Shown here in pieces: positions 16,754-27,374 of a stretch of DNA of 64,000 nucleotides. Origin of the DNA: Luteibacter sp. dw_328 (lineage in GTDB: Bacteria; Pseudomonadota; Gammaproteobacteria; Xanthomonadales; Rhodanobacteraceae); NCBI RefSeq assembly GCF_018449605.1, contig NZ_JAAVUW010000002.1:1-64000 (forward strand), read 5' to 3'. Below the pieces are notes generated by a model that ran no database searches, had not been told where the DNA came from, and saw nothing but the letters and a program-made list of their open reading frames with translations. Both the position numbers and the translations under genes were made by a program. The stretch's first letter is position 1; every line of letters starts with the position of its first letter.

Positions 16754-18432
16754 GCGACACCAACCAAGGAAATACGCCGGCACAGGACGACGACCTGCCG
16801 CAGCCCGAGGTGCGCAAATCGAAGCTCGGCTTCTCGCTGATCTGGCTGGTGCCGATCATTGCCGCCCTGGTCGGTATCTCGCTGCTGGTCACCCACTTCA
16901 CGTCGGCCGGCCCGAAGATCACGGTGACCTTCCTCACCGCCGAAGGCATCGAAGCCAACAAGACGCAGGTCAAGTACAAGAACGTGGTGATCGGCAAGGT
17001 CACCACCATGCGCCTGTCGAAAGATCGCACGCACATTACCGTGGTCATCGACCTGGAAAAAGACGCGGCCGCGTTCGCTACGAAGAACACGCGCTACTGG
17101 GTCGTTCGTCCGCGCATCGGCGCGAGCGGTGTGTCGGGTATCGATACGCTGTTGTCCGGTGCGTTCATTGGTGCAGACGCCGGCGATTCGGAAGAAGAAC
17201 AGACCGACTTTACCGGACTGGAAACGCCGCCTGCGGTGACCCATGGTGCGCCCGGGCGTCGCTTCGTGCTGCACGCGGCCGACCTGGGCTCGCTCGATAT
17301 CGGTTCGCCGGTCTATTACCGGCGCATCCAGGTCGGCCGCATCGTTTCGTACGAGCTGGACAAGGACGGCAAGGGCGTGTCCCTGCAGCTGTTCGTCGAC
17401 GGCCCGAACGATCGCTTCGTCCACCAGGATGCACGCTTCTGGAATGCCAGTGGCGTGGATGTGTCGCTCGGTGCCGATGGCCTCAAGCTCAACACGCAGT
17501 CGCTCGCCACGGTGATCGCCGGCGGCGTCGCATTCCAGGATGCGCCGGGGCCGCACGACGAAACGGCGGCGCCGGAGATGAAAGAGTTCAGCCTGTTCAA
17601 TGACCAGGCCACGGCCATCGCGCCGCCGGACGGCAAGCCGCGTTATATCCGCATGCGCTTCGAGCACTCGTTGCGTGGACTCAACGTGGACGCCCCGGTC
17701 GAGTTCCTCGGCGTGAAATTCGGTCGCGTCGTGTCGGTCAACCTCGATTACGATGCGAAAACGCAGACCTTCCCGGTCATCGTCGGTGCGGTGGTCTATC
17801 CGGACCGCCTGGGCCAGGCCCACGACAAGCTGGCGAAGCTCTCCGGCGGCACCGACGATTCGGAGATGCCGAAGATCATGAGTGGTCTGGTGGCCCACGG
17901 CCTGCGTGCGCAGGCACGTAACGGCAACCTGCTCACGGGCCAACTCTATATCGCCCTGGACTTCGATCCGAAGGCGAAGAAGGTGGCATTCAACGAGAAC
18001 GCCCGGCCGTTCGAGATCCCGACGACGCCGGGTGATTTCGACCACCTGCAGGAGCAGATCGCCAGCATCGTCGACAAGATCGAGAAGATTCCGTTCGATT
18101 CCATCGGCAAGAACCTCGACGGCAGCCTGCACGAACTCAACGGCACGTTGAAGCAGGTCAATACCGAGCTGCTGCCCGAGGCCAAGCGCACGCTGCAAGG
18201 CGTGAACAAGACGGTCGGCACGGCCAACGATGCGCTGTCGGAGGATTCCCCGCTCCAGCAGAACATCGGCAACACCCTCGAGGAGCTGCAGCGCACGGTG
18301 CGCTCGGTTCGCGCTTTCACCGATTACCTCGGTCGTCATCCCGAGGCGTTGCTGCGCGGCCGGGGCGCCGACGCTCCGCCGCCGGTCTCCACGCCGTCGA
18401 CCCCGAAGCAGGGCAAGGACGTACAGCCATGA
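16750..18432 (+). CDS. pqiB: PqiB, MCE-domain intermembrane lipid transport protein
   Basis: Predicted periplasm-spanning protein that forms a tunnel for lipids between the inner and outer membranes. The 560-residue product has one N-terminal membrane helix (FSLIWLVPIIAALVGISLLV). Three MCE repeats follow, beginning near residues 55 (KITVTFLTAEGIEANKTQVK), 170 (GRRFVLHAADLGSLDIGSPV) and 300 (IRMRFEHSLRGLNVDAPVEF). A long helical C-terminal segment (about 425-545) fits the needle seen in E. coli PqiB. It overlaps pqiC by 4 bases. Confidence 0.92.
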   Translation: MSDTNQGNTPAQDDDLPQPEVRKSKLGFSLIWLVPIIAALVGISLLVTHFTSAGPKITVTFLTAEGIEANKTQVKYKNVVIGKVTTMRLSKDRTHITVVIDLEKDAAAFATKNTRYWVVRPRIGASGVSGIDTLLSGAFIGADAGDSEEEQTDFTGLETPPAVTHGAPGRRFVLHAADLGSLDIGSPVYYRRIQVGRIVSYELDKDGKGVSLQLFVDGPNDRFVHQDARFWNASGVDVSLGADGLKLNTQSLATVIAGGVAFQDAPGPHDETAAPEMKEFSLFNDQATAIAPPDGKPRYIRMRFEHSLRGLNVDAPVEFLGVKFGRVVSVNLDYDAKTQTFPVIVGAVVYPDRLGQAHDKLAKLSGGTDDSEMPKIMSGLVAHGLRAQARNGNLLTGQLYIALDFDPKAKKVAFNENARPFEIPTTPGDFDHLQEQIASIVDKIEKIPFDSIGKNLDGSLHELNGTLKQVNTELLPEAKRTLQGVNKTVGTANDALSEDSPLQQNIGNTLEELQRTVRSVRAFTDYLGRHPEALLRGRGADAPPPVSTPSTPKQGKDVQP

Positions 18433-19019
18433 TCCAGACACTTCGCCTTTCCGGCGCCGCTCTCCTGGTCACCGCCCTGTGCGCGTGCTCCTCGGCGCCC
18501 ACGCACTTCCATACCCTGGTGCCGTCGTCGGCCCCGATGGCGTCCGTGGCCGCGCCCTTCGTGATCGACGTGCAGGCCGTCGGCGTGCCGCCACAGGTGG
18601 ACCAACCTTCCCTGGTACTGCGCCACGGCGCCACCGGTGTCTCCGTGCTGGATGGGGAGCGCTGGGCCTCGCCGCTCGGCGACGAGATTCGCGGCGCCCT
18701 GGTGGCCGACCTCTCCGCTCGCCTGGGAACGCACGACGTGCACGGACTGCCCCATGCCAAGGGCGACAAGGTCGTTCGCGTGCAGCTGGATGTACGCCGC
18801 TTCGACTCCGAAGTGGGCGGTAGCGCCACCCTGGAGGCAAGCTGGTCGGTTCGCTCGGGGGAGACGGCAGGCGCAGCCTGCGCCTCGCGGGCCAGCGAGC
18901 CGGCGGGCTCGAGCTACGACAGCCTCGTCGAAGCCCATCAACGGGCCATCGGCCAGGTCGCCGACCAGGTGGCTGCCGCCGTCCGCGCCGTCGCCGCCGG
19001 CCAGTCCACCTGCCAGTAA
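18429..19019 (+). CDS. pqiC: PqiC-like outer-membrane lipoprotein
   Basis: Predicted lipoprotein partner of PqiB at the outer membrane (ABC-type transport auxiliary lipoprotein family). The 196-residue product has a signal ending in a lipobox-like LCAC, followed by SSAPTHFHTLVPSS, the family N-terminus. Its C-terminal helix (about 160-190) is typical. It is the last gene of the pqi operon. A repeat pair follows 8 bases after the stop. Confidence 0.85.
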   Translation: MIQTLRLSGAALLVTALCACSSAPTHFHTLVPSSAPMASVAAPFVIDVQAVGVPPQVDQPSLVLRHGATGVSVLDGERWASPLGDEIRGALVADLSARLGTHDVHGLPHAKGDKVVRVQLDVRRFDSEVGGSATLEASWSVRSGETAGAACASRASEPAGSSYDSLVEAHQRAIGQVADQVAAAVRAVAAGQSTCQ

Positions 19020-19027
19020 CGGCTCCC

Positions 19028-19116
19028 CTGTAGGAGCCGATTCATCGGCGATGGGTGCTCGCGCCCACGCCCGAAGCCCCGCTCCGCAGGGATCGCCGAT
19101 GAATCGGCTCCTACAG
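19028..19116. repeat. Dispersed hairpin repeat pair, locus 3
   Basis: Two copies of the repeat (19028-19052 and 19092-19116) are perfect 25-base inverted complements around a 39-base spacer. They lie between pqiC and leuS, so transcripts could form one long hairpin here. Confidence 0.88.
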
Positions 19117-19168
19117 AAAGCGTCCCTGCGCCGCCTTTCGCTTTGCCTGAACCGTCCCCGTGGGATAG

Positions 19169-21955
<2,787 letters not shown>

Positions 21956-21957
21956 TC

Positions 21958-22509
21958 ATGAGCCCGAACCTCTCCCGTTCGCTGCGTACCGCCCTGGTCC
22001 TCGCCTTCGTCGCGCTGGTCAGTGGCTGCGGCTTCCATCTGCGACAGACGGCCGCTCTTCCGCCGGGTATGAAGAAAATCCATCTCACGGTGGCATCGGG
22101 CGGCATGCTGCAGCGCGAGCTCGGTCGTGCGCTGACGAACTCGAACGCGGAGATCGTCGACCACGCCTCGGTCGACGCGGCTGACCTGACCATCACCTCG
22201 AACACCTTCCGTACCGATTCGCTCACCGTGAGCGGCACGGCACGCGTGACTGAGTACGCGGTGCGCTACCACGTGGACTTCAACGTGAGGGCGGGCGACG
22301 GCACGGTCATCGTTCCGCCGCAGTCGGTCGACATGTCCCGCGAGTTCAGCTACGACGCCACCAACACCATCGGTACGGCCAGCCAGACCGAAGAGCTGCA
22401 GCGCAGCCTGATCGGCGACATGGTCCAGTCGATCCTGTTCCGCCTCGAGGCCGCTGGGGCACATCCGGCCGCCGCGGCGACGCCGGCGACGAAGCCCAGC
22501 GGTACCTGA
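21958..22509 (+). CDS. lptE: LPS assembly lipoprotein LptE
   Basis: Outer-membrane lipoprotein that plugs the LptD barrel for lipopolysaccharide insertion. The 183-residue product has a signal with lipobox LVSGC, then GFHLRQTAALPPGMKKIHL, the family signature. The C-terminal tail is Ala/Pro-rich. It starts 2 bases after leuS and lies upstream of holA, the usual arrangement. Confidence 0.93.
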   Translation: MSPNLSRSLRTALVLAFVALVSGCGFHLRQTAALPPGMKKIHLTVASGGMLQRELGRALTNSNAEIVDHASVDAADLTITSNTFRTDSLTVSGTARVTEYAVRYHVDFNVRAGDGTVIVPPQSVDMSREFSYDATNTIGTASQTEELQRSLIGDMVQSILFRLEAAGAHPAAAATPATKPSGT

Positions 22510-22521
22510 GGAAGCCTGACC

Positions 22522-23532
22522 GTGCCGATGAGTCCCGGCCAATGGCAGAAGCACCTCGCCGGCGACCGGATGGCACCGGTGTACCTGCTGGCAGGCGAGG
22601 AATTGCTCGTGCTCGAAGCGGCGGATGCCGTGCGGGCCATGGCACGGCGGCTGGGCTACAACGAGCGCGAAGTCCTCGAAGCGGACAGCCGCTTCGACTG
22701 GGATGATCTCGCCCGTTCCTCCGCTGGCCTTTCCCTGTTCGCCACCCAGCGGCTGCTGGACCTGCGACTCGCGGGCGGGCGAGCGGGCAAGGACGGTAGT
22801 TCGGCGATCAGCGAATTCGTTGCCAATCCACCGCCGGATACGACCCTGCTGATCACGGCGACCGAGTGGAGCGCCAAGCACGAGGCGGTGTGGACGAAGA
22901 ACGTGGACGCCGGTGGCATCCAGGTGGTGTTCAACGCACCTCGCCCGAATGAATGGACACAGTGGGTCGGCGCGCGCCTGACCTCGCGGGGTGTCAAGGC
23001 AAGTCCCGACGCCGTCGCCATGCTGGCCGAGCGGGTCGAAGGCAACCTGCTGGCCGCCGCCCAGGAAATCGACAAACTGGTGGTGCTTGCGGGCGACCAG
23101 CGCCTGGACGCGGCGACGCTGGAAGGCCTTGTGGCCGACAGTGCCCGCTTTGACGCCTTCAAGCTTACCGACGCGGCGTTTGCCGGGGAGGGTGGCCGCG
23201 CGCTGCGCATCCTGGCCGGCCTGCACTCCGAGGGCGACGAACTCATCGCCCTGATGGGTTGGCTGGTCAACCAACTTCAGTTGGCGCTGCGCCTGGCCAA
23301 TGCACGAGATTTCGCCGCGCAGGCCAAGGTGGAACGACTCTGGCCCGCGCGCGAGCAATTGTTTCGCAAGGCCTTGCGTCGTGCGCCTCGTGAGCACTGG
23401 CTGTCGTGCCTGGCACGCGCCGCACGGATCGACCGCATGGCCAAGGGCCGCGAGCAGGGCAATCCCTGGCTCGAGGCCGAGCGCCTGATCGCCGCCATCG
23501 CCGAACCCCGCGCCGCGGCCGCCTTCGGATGA
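22522..23532 (+). CDS. holA: DNA polymerase III subunit delta
   Basis: Clamp-loader subunit that opens the beta clamp. The 336-residue product has the N-terminal motif MAPVYLLAGEELLVLEAADAVR and the AAA+-like fold length of the family. The GTG start at 22522 has AGGAAG about 7 bases upstream. An in-frame ATG two codons later (MSPGQWQKHL) is an alternative. The stop overlaps nadD by 4 bases. Confidence 0.94.
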   Translation: MPMSPGQWQKHLAGDRMAPVYLLAGEELLVLEAADAVRAMARRLGYNEREVLEADSRFDWDDLARSSAGLSLFATQRLLDLRLAGGRAGKDGSSAISEFVANPPPDTTLLITATEWSAKHEAVWTKNVDAGGIQVVFNAPRPNEWTQWVGARLTSRGVKASPDAVAMLAERVEGNLLAAAQEIDKLVVLAGDQRLDAATLEGLVADSARFDAFKLTDAAFAGEGGRALRILAGLHSEGDELIALMGWLVNQLQLALRLANARDFAAQAKVERLWPAREQLFRKALRRAPREHWLSCLARAARIDRMAKGREQGNPWLEAERLIAAIAEPRAAAAFG

Positions 23533-24170
23533 ATCAGGCGCGTCCGCTCGCCATCCTCGGCGGCACCTTCGATCCGATCCATCACGGCCACCTGCGGGCC
23601 GCGTGGGAAGCCGCCGAGGCGCTCGACGCCGAAGTCAGGATGGTTCCGGCACGCACGCCGCCGCATCGGCCGGCCCCGGTTGCCGATGCCTCAGGTCGTG
23701 TTGCCCTGTTGCGCGCGGCGCTCGCGGGCCAGGACCGGTTAACCATCGATACGCGTGAGCTGGACCGCGATGGCCCTTCGTACACCGTCGATACGCTGGC
23801 CTCGCTGCGCGCGGATATCGGGCCGGACCGGCCGCTGGTGCTTCTTGTCGGGGCGGATGCGTTCGTCGGGCTGGCGTCCTGGCACCGCTGGCGACAGCTG
23901 TTCGAATTCGCCCACGTGGGGGTGCTGACGCGTCCTGGTGTCAGCCATGCGCCGTCGGGCGAGCTGGCTGATTTCACCGCGGGACGCCGTGCGGAGCGGG
24001 TCCACGGACCCGCCGGATCGGTGGTCGACATCGCCATTACCCCACTGGATATCGCCGCCACGGCCATTCGTGAGGCTTTTGCGGCGGGCCACGAGCCGCG
24101 GTTTCTGCTGCCGTCGGCCTGTTTCGAGGATGAGGCCCTCCTGGCGCCTTATCGGGCCCTGAGGGGCTGA
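23529..24170 (+). CDS. nadD: Nicotinate-nucleotide adenylyltransferase
   Basis: Transfers AMP from ATP to nicotinate mononucleotide in NAD synthesis. The 213-residue product has the nucleotidyltransferase signature GGTFDPIHHGH near the N-terminus. Near the C-terminus DIAATAIR takes the place of the usual ISSTxIR. It overlaps holA by 4 bases. The final A of its TGA stop is also the first base of a dispersed repeat. Confidence 0.95.
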   Translation: MNQARPLAILGGTFDPIHHGHLRAAWEAAEALDAEVRMVPARTPPHRPAPVADASGRVALLRAALAGQDRLTIDTRELDRDGPSYTVDTLASLRADIGPDRPLVLLVGADAFVGLASWHRWRQLFEFAHVGVLTRPGVSHAPSGELADFTAGRRAERVHGPAGSVVDIAITPLDIAATAIREAFAAGHEPRFLLPSACFEDEALLAPYRALRG

Positions 24171-24249
24171 TCGCCGCTGAAGCGGCTCCCACAGGTCTGC
24201 GGCAGGCTCCTTGTGGGAGCCGCTTCAGCGGCGATGCTCCAGCGGCGAT
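24170..24249. repeat. Dispersed hairpin repeats, locus 4
   Basis: ATCGCCGCTGAAGCGGCTCCCACA (24170-24193) faces TTGTGGGAGCCGCTTCAGCGGCGAT (24211-24235). The last piece (AGCGGCGATGCTCC) is then duplicated in tandem, ending near 24254. The repeats sit exactly at the nadD stop and separate nadD from rsfS. Confidence 0.85.
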
Positions 24250-24293
24250 GCTCCAGCCCAAGGCCGTCCGGCCCTGAATACCTGTCCAGGCAT

Positions 24294-24325
24294 TTGACGC
24301 GCCCGCCGCCAGCGGGGGTTATACT
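24294..24325 (+). promoter_or_regulatory. Possible promoter of rsfS
   Basis: TTGACG (24294-24299) and TATACT (24320-24325) are good matches to -35 and -10 elements, but the spacer is 20 bases, longer than usual. It lies 42 bases upstream of the rsfS start, just after the repeat locus that separates it from nadD. Confidence 0.35.
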
Positions 24326-24366
24326 GCCCTCGAAGCCGGCATTCCGCCGCATGAGGTTTTCGCATC

Positions 24367-24759
24367 TTGAGTTCGACCGCATCCCGCAAGGCCAAGGGCA
24401 AGTCCGCCGTCAGTAACGAGCTCCTGCGCCAGCGCGTCGTCGCCGCGCTCGAAGACCTCAAGGCCAAGGACGTCCGCGAAATCGACGTTCGTGGCAAGAC
24501 CTCCATCGCCGATATCCTTTTCATCGCGTCGGGCACCTCAGCCCGTCACGTCAAGTCGATTGCCGACGAAGTCATCAAGTTCGCCAAGCAGGCGGGTGTG
24601 ATGCCGCTCGGCGTCGAAGGCCAGACCGAAGCCGAGTGGGTGCTGGTCGACCTGGGCGACATCATCGTCCACGTGATGATGCCTCGCATCCGCGAGTTCT
24701 ACGGCCTCGAGCGCCTGTGGACCGTGGGCGACGACGGCTTCGAAGCCGCCAACGACTGA
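24367..24759 (+). CDS. rsfS: Ribosomal silencing factor RsfS
   Basis: Binds ribosomal protein L14 and blocks subunit joining when nutrients are scarce. The 130-residue product matches the family: DIDVRGK-like EIDVRGKTSIADILFIASGT, then GVEGQTEAEWVLVDLGDIIV and FYGLERLW. Translation appears to start at TTG 24367, with GAGG 10 bases upstream. The N-terminal extension is Lys/Ser-rich. Confidence 0.94.
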   Translation: MSSTASRKAKGKSAVSNELLRQRVVAALEDLKAKDVREIDVRGKTSIADILFIASGTSARHVKSIADEVIKFAKQAGVMPLGVEGQTEAEWVLVDLGDIIVHVMMPRIREFYGLERLWTVGDDGFEAAND

Positions 24760-24766
24760 GCCCGCT

Positions 24767-25237
24767 ATGCGGGCTCGACTCATTGCGGTCGGCGAGCGCA
24801 TGCCGGCCTGGGTGGCGGAAGGCTTTGCCGAGTACCGCAAGCGGCTGTCGCATGAGTTCCCACTCGAACTGATCGAGATCAAGCCCGGACTTCGTGGCAA
24901 GGGTCGCGATGACGTGCGGGCCACGCTCGACGAGGGCGCGGCCATTCTCACGGCCTTGCCTCGCGACATCCATGTCGTCGCACTCGACGGTCGCGGCAAG
25001 ACATGGTCCAGCGAAGACCTGGGCCAGCAGCTCGAACAGTGGCGGATGGGCGGTCGCGATGTCGCGTTCCTCATCGGTGGACCGGATGGTCACGCGCCCG
25101 ATGTCCTCGCCCGCGCCGACCAGCGCTGGTCGCTGGGACCGCTGACCCTGCCACACATGCTCGTGCGTCTCGTGCTCGCCGAGCAGTTGTACCGCGCTAC
25201 CACCCTGGTGGCCGGTCATCCCTACCATCGCGCCTGA
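24767..25237 (+). CDS. rlmH: 23S rRNA pseudouridine-1915 N3-methyltransferase
   Basis: SPOUT-class methyltransferase that modifies helix 69 of 23S rRNA. The 156-residue length matches the family. The SAM-binding knot is visible in FLIGGPDGH and [23 protein letters not shown], and the C-terminus ends in the conserved HPYHR. It follows rsfS by 7 bases, as in most proteobacteria. Confidence 0.96.
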   Translation: MRARLIAVGERMPAWVAEGFAEYRKRLSHEFPLELIEIKPGLRGKGRDDVRATLDEGAAILTALPRDIHVVALDGRGKTWSSEDLGQQLEQWRMGGRDVAFLIGGPDGHAPDVLARADQRWSLGPLTLPHMLVRLVLAEQLYRATTLVAGHPYHRA

Positions 25238-25247
25238 AGGACACGCC

Positions 25248-25805
25248 GTGCTCTACCTGGCTTCGCAATCGCCGCGCCGGCGGGAACTCCTTGGCCAGAT
25301 CGGTGAAGCGCCGCGCGTGCTCGACGTCGATGTGGAAGAGATCCGGCGGCCCGGCGAAGCGCCCGAGGCGTACGTTGCCCGGGTAGCCCTGGACAAGGCC
25401 CGCGCGGGCTACGCCCTGGTCTCGGCCGAAGCGGGAGTCCGCGTGATCGGTGCGGACACCGAGGTGATACTGGGCGATGAGGTTTTCGGCAAACCGCGCG
25501 ACGCGGCCGACGCGGCATCGATGCTGCACCGCCTGTCCGGCCGCGAGCACCAGGTGGTCTCGGCGGTCTGGCTGATCGACGAAAAAGGCGAGCGCGATGC
25601 ACTTTCGGTGTCCATCGTGCGATTCGCCCCACTCGACGCGGCCCAGATCGACGACTATGTAGCCAGCGGCGAATGCTTCGGTAAAGCTGGGGCCTACGCC
25701 ATTCAGGGTCGCGCCGCGGCCTTCATCGAACACCTTTCCGGCAGCTATTCGGGCGTCATGGGCCTGCCGCTCCACGAAACTTCCCGACTCCTCAGGAGTC
25801 AGTGA
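25248..25805 (+). CDS. maf: Maf/YhdE nucleotide pyrophosphatase
   Basis: Hydrolyses non-canonical or excess nucleoside triphosphates (dTTP/UTP in the YhdE branch) to monophosphates. The 185-residue product carries [11 protein letters not shown] at the N-terminus, then GADTEV, and the C-terminal [21 protein letters not shown]. It begins with GTG 25248 with AAGG upstream. It is placed between rlmH and rng as is common. Confidence 0.92.
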   Translation: MLYLASQSPRRRELLGQIGEAPRVLDVDVEEIRRPGEAPEAYVARVALDKARAGYALVSAEAGVRVIGADTEVILGDEVFGKPRDAADAASMLHRLSGREHQVVSAVWLIDEKGERDALSVSIVRFAPLDAAQIDDYVASGECFGKAGAYAIQGRAAAFIEHLSGSYSGVMGLPLHETSRLLRSQ

Positions 25806-25831
25806 CATGTTGTCGGCGCGCGGGCTATAAA
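25802..25831 (+). promoter_or_regulatory. Candidate sigma-70 promoter for rng
   Basis: GTGACA (25802-25807, 5 of 6 to TTGACA) and TATAAA (25826-25831, 5 of 6) are separated by 18 bases, starting within the maf stop and ending 29 bases before the rng start. The -10 match and spacing are good. Confidence 0.5.
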
Positions 25832-25859
25832 GCGCGATGACTTAAGGATAGGGGCTGGT

Positions 25860-27347
25860 GTGAGCGAGGAAATCCTGATCAATGTCACACCGCGTGAGAC
25901 GCGGGTGGCCGTTGTCGAAAATGGCATGCTGCAGGAGGTCCACGTCGAGCGCGCATCGAAGCGCGGCTACGTCGGCAATGTGTACAAGGGTCGCGTGCAG
26001 CGCGTTATGCCCGGCATGCAGGCGGTGTTCGTCGAGATCGGTCTCGATCGCGCCGCATTCCTGCATGCCTCCGATATCGTCCGGGCGCCACTTCCGCCGA
26101 CCGATGCCCCTGTCGATGGCAAGTCGAACGGTCACGGTCCCGTGCCGCCGATCAGTGAGCTCGTCCACGAAGGCCAGGAAATCGTGGTCCAGGTCGTCAA
26201 GGATCCGATCGGCAGCAAGGGTGCGCGGCTGTCCACGCACCTCTCCATTCCCTCCCGTTATCTGGTGCTGCTGCCGCATTCGCGCACGCTGGGCGTTTCC
26301 GTGCGGATCGAGGAAGAGTCCGAGCGGCAGCGACTGAAAGACATCATTACGCCGCTGATCGGCGAGAACCCGCTGGGTTACATCGTTCGTACCAACGCGG
26401 AAGGGCAGTCCGAGGAATCGCTCGCATTCGACGTGACCTACCTGAGCAAGGTCTGGCGCGTGGTCCAGGAGAACATCCAGAAGGCGAAGATGGGCGAGCG
26501 CGTTTACGAGGAACTCTCGTTGCCGCTGCGTTCGCTACGCGATTCGCTGAACGACGGCATCGAGAAGGTGCGTGTCGATTCACGCGAAACCTACGAGAGA
26601 ACCGTCAAATTCGTGCAGAAGTTCATGCCGGTGCTATCCGACCGTATCGAACATTATGCGGGCGAGCGTCCGATCTTCGATCTCTACGGCGTGGAGGACG
26701 AAATCCAGCGCGCCCTGCGCAAGGAGGTGCCGCTGAAGTCCGGCGGTTACCTCATCGTTGACCAGACCGAAGCGATGACGACCGTCGATGTGAACACGGG
26801 TGGCTACCTCGGCAGCCGCAATCTCGAAGAAACCGTTTACCGCACGAATCTCGAGGCGGCGCAGGCCGCGGCGCGCCAGTTACGGCTGCGCAACCTGGGT
26901 GGCATCATCATCATCGATTTCATCGACATGGTGGACGACGAGCACAAGCGGCAGGTGTTGCGCATGCTCGAGAAGGGCCTGCAGAAGGACCACGCCAAGA
27001 CCACGGTGTATCCGATGTCGGCGCTGGGTCTGGTCGAGATGACCCGCAAGCGCACCACCGAAAGCCTCGAACGCCAGCTCTGCGAGCCGTGCCCGGCGTG
27101 CAGCGGTCGCGGTGCACTGAAAACCGCGGAAACGGTGATCTACGAGATATTCCGCGAAATCACCCGCGCCGTGCGCCAGTTCAATGCGCAGAAATTGCTG
27201 GTCATGGCGAGCCCGAAAGTCGTCGGTCGCATTCTCGAGGAAGAGTCCGCTGCCGTGGCCGAACTCGAGGAGTTCATCGCCAAGAGCATCCGCTTCCAGG
27301 CGGAAGAGCACTACTCGCAGGAACAGTTCGATGTCGTGCTTCTCTGA
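25860..27347 (+). CDS. rng: Ribonuclease G
   Basis: Endoribonuclease of the RNase E/G family that trims the 5' end of 16S rRNA and degrades mRNA. The 495-residue product has an S1 domain (GYVGNVYKGRVQRVMPGMQAV), the catalytic metal site within DQTEAMTTVDVNTGG, and the zinc link CEPCPAC. There is no long C-terminal scaffold, so it is RNase G and not E. Translation starts at GTG 25860. Confidence 0.96.
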   Translation: MSEEILINVTPRETRVAVVENGMLQEVHVERASKRGYVGNVYKGRVQRVMPGMQAVFVEIGLDRAAFLHASDIVRAPLPPTDAPVDGKSNGHGPVPPISELVHEGQEIVVQVVKDPIGSKGARLSTHLSIPSRYLVLLPHSRTLGVSVRIEEESERQRLKDIITPLIGENPLGYIVRTNAEGQSEESLAFDVTYLSKVWRVVQENIQKAKMGERVYEELSLPLRSLRDSLNDGIEKVRVDSRETYERTVKFVQKFMPVLSDRIEHYAGERPIFDLYGVEDEIQRALRKEVPLKSGGYLIVDQTEAMTTVDVNTGGYLGSRNLEETVYRTNLEAAQAAARQLRLRNLGGIIIIDFIDMVDDEHKRQVLRMLEKGLQKDHAKTTVYPMSALGLVEMTRKRTTESLERQLCEPCPACSGRGALKTAETVIYEIFREITRAVRQFNAQKLLVMASPKVVGRILEEESAAVAELEEFIAKSIRFQAEEHYSQEQFDVVLL

Positions 27348-27374
27348 CGCCGGCGCCTGCCGGAACGTGGGCCG

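Noticed and set aside
24170-24254. Closely spaced repeats considered as a CRISPR array
   Set aside because: The copies are inverted, spacers are irregular and there are no cas genes; they belong to the dispersed hairpin family.
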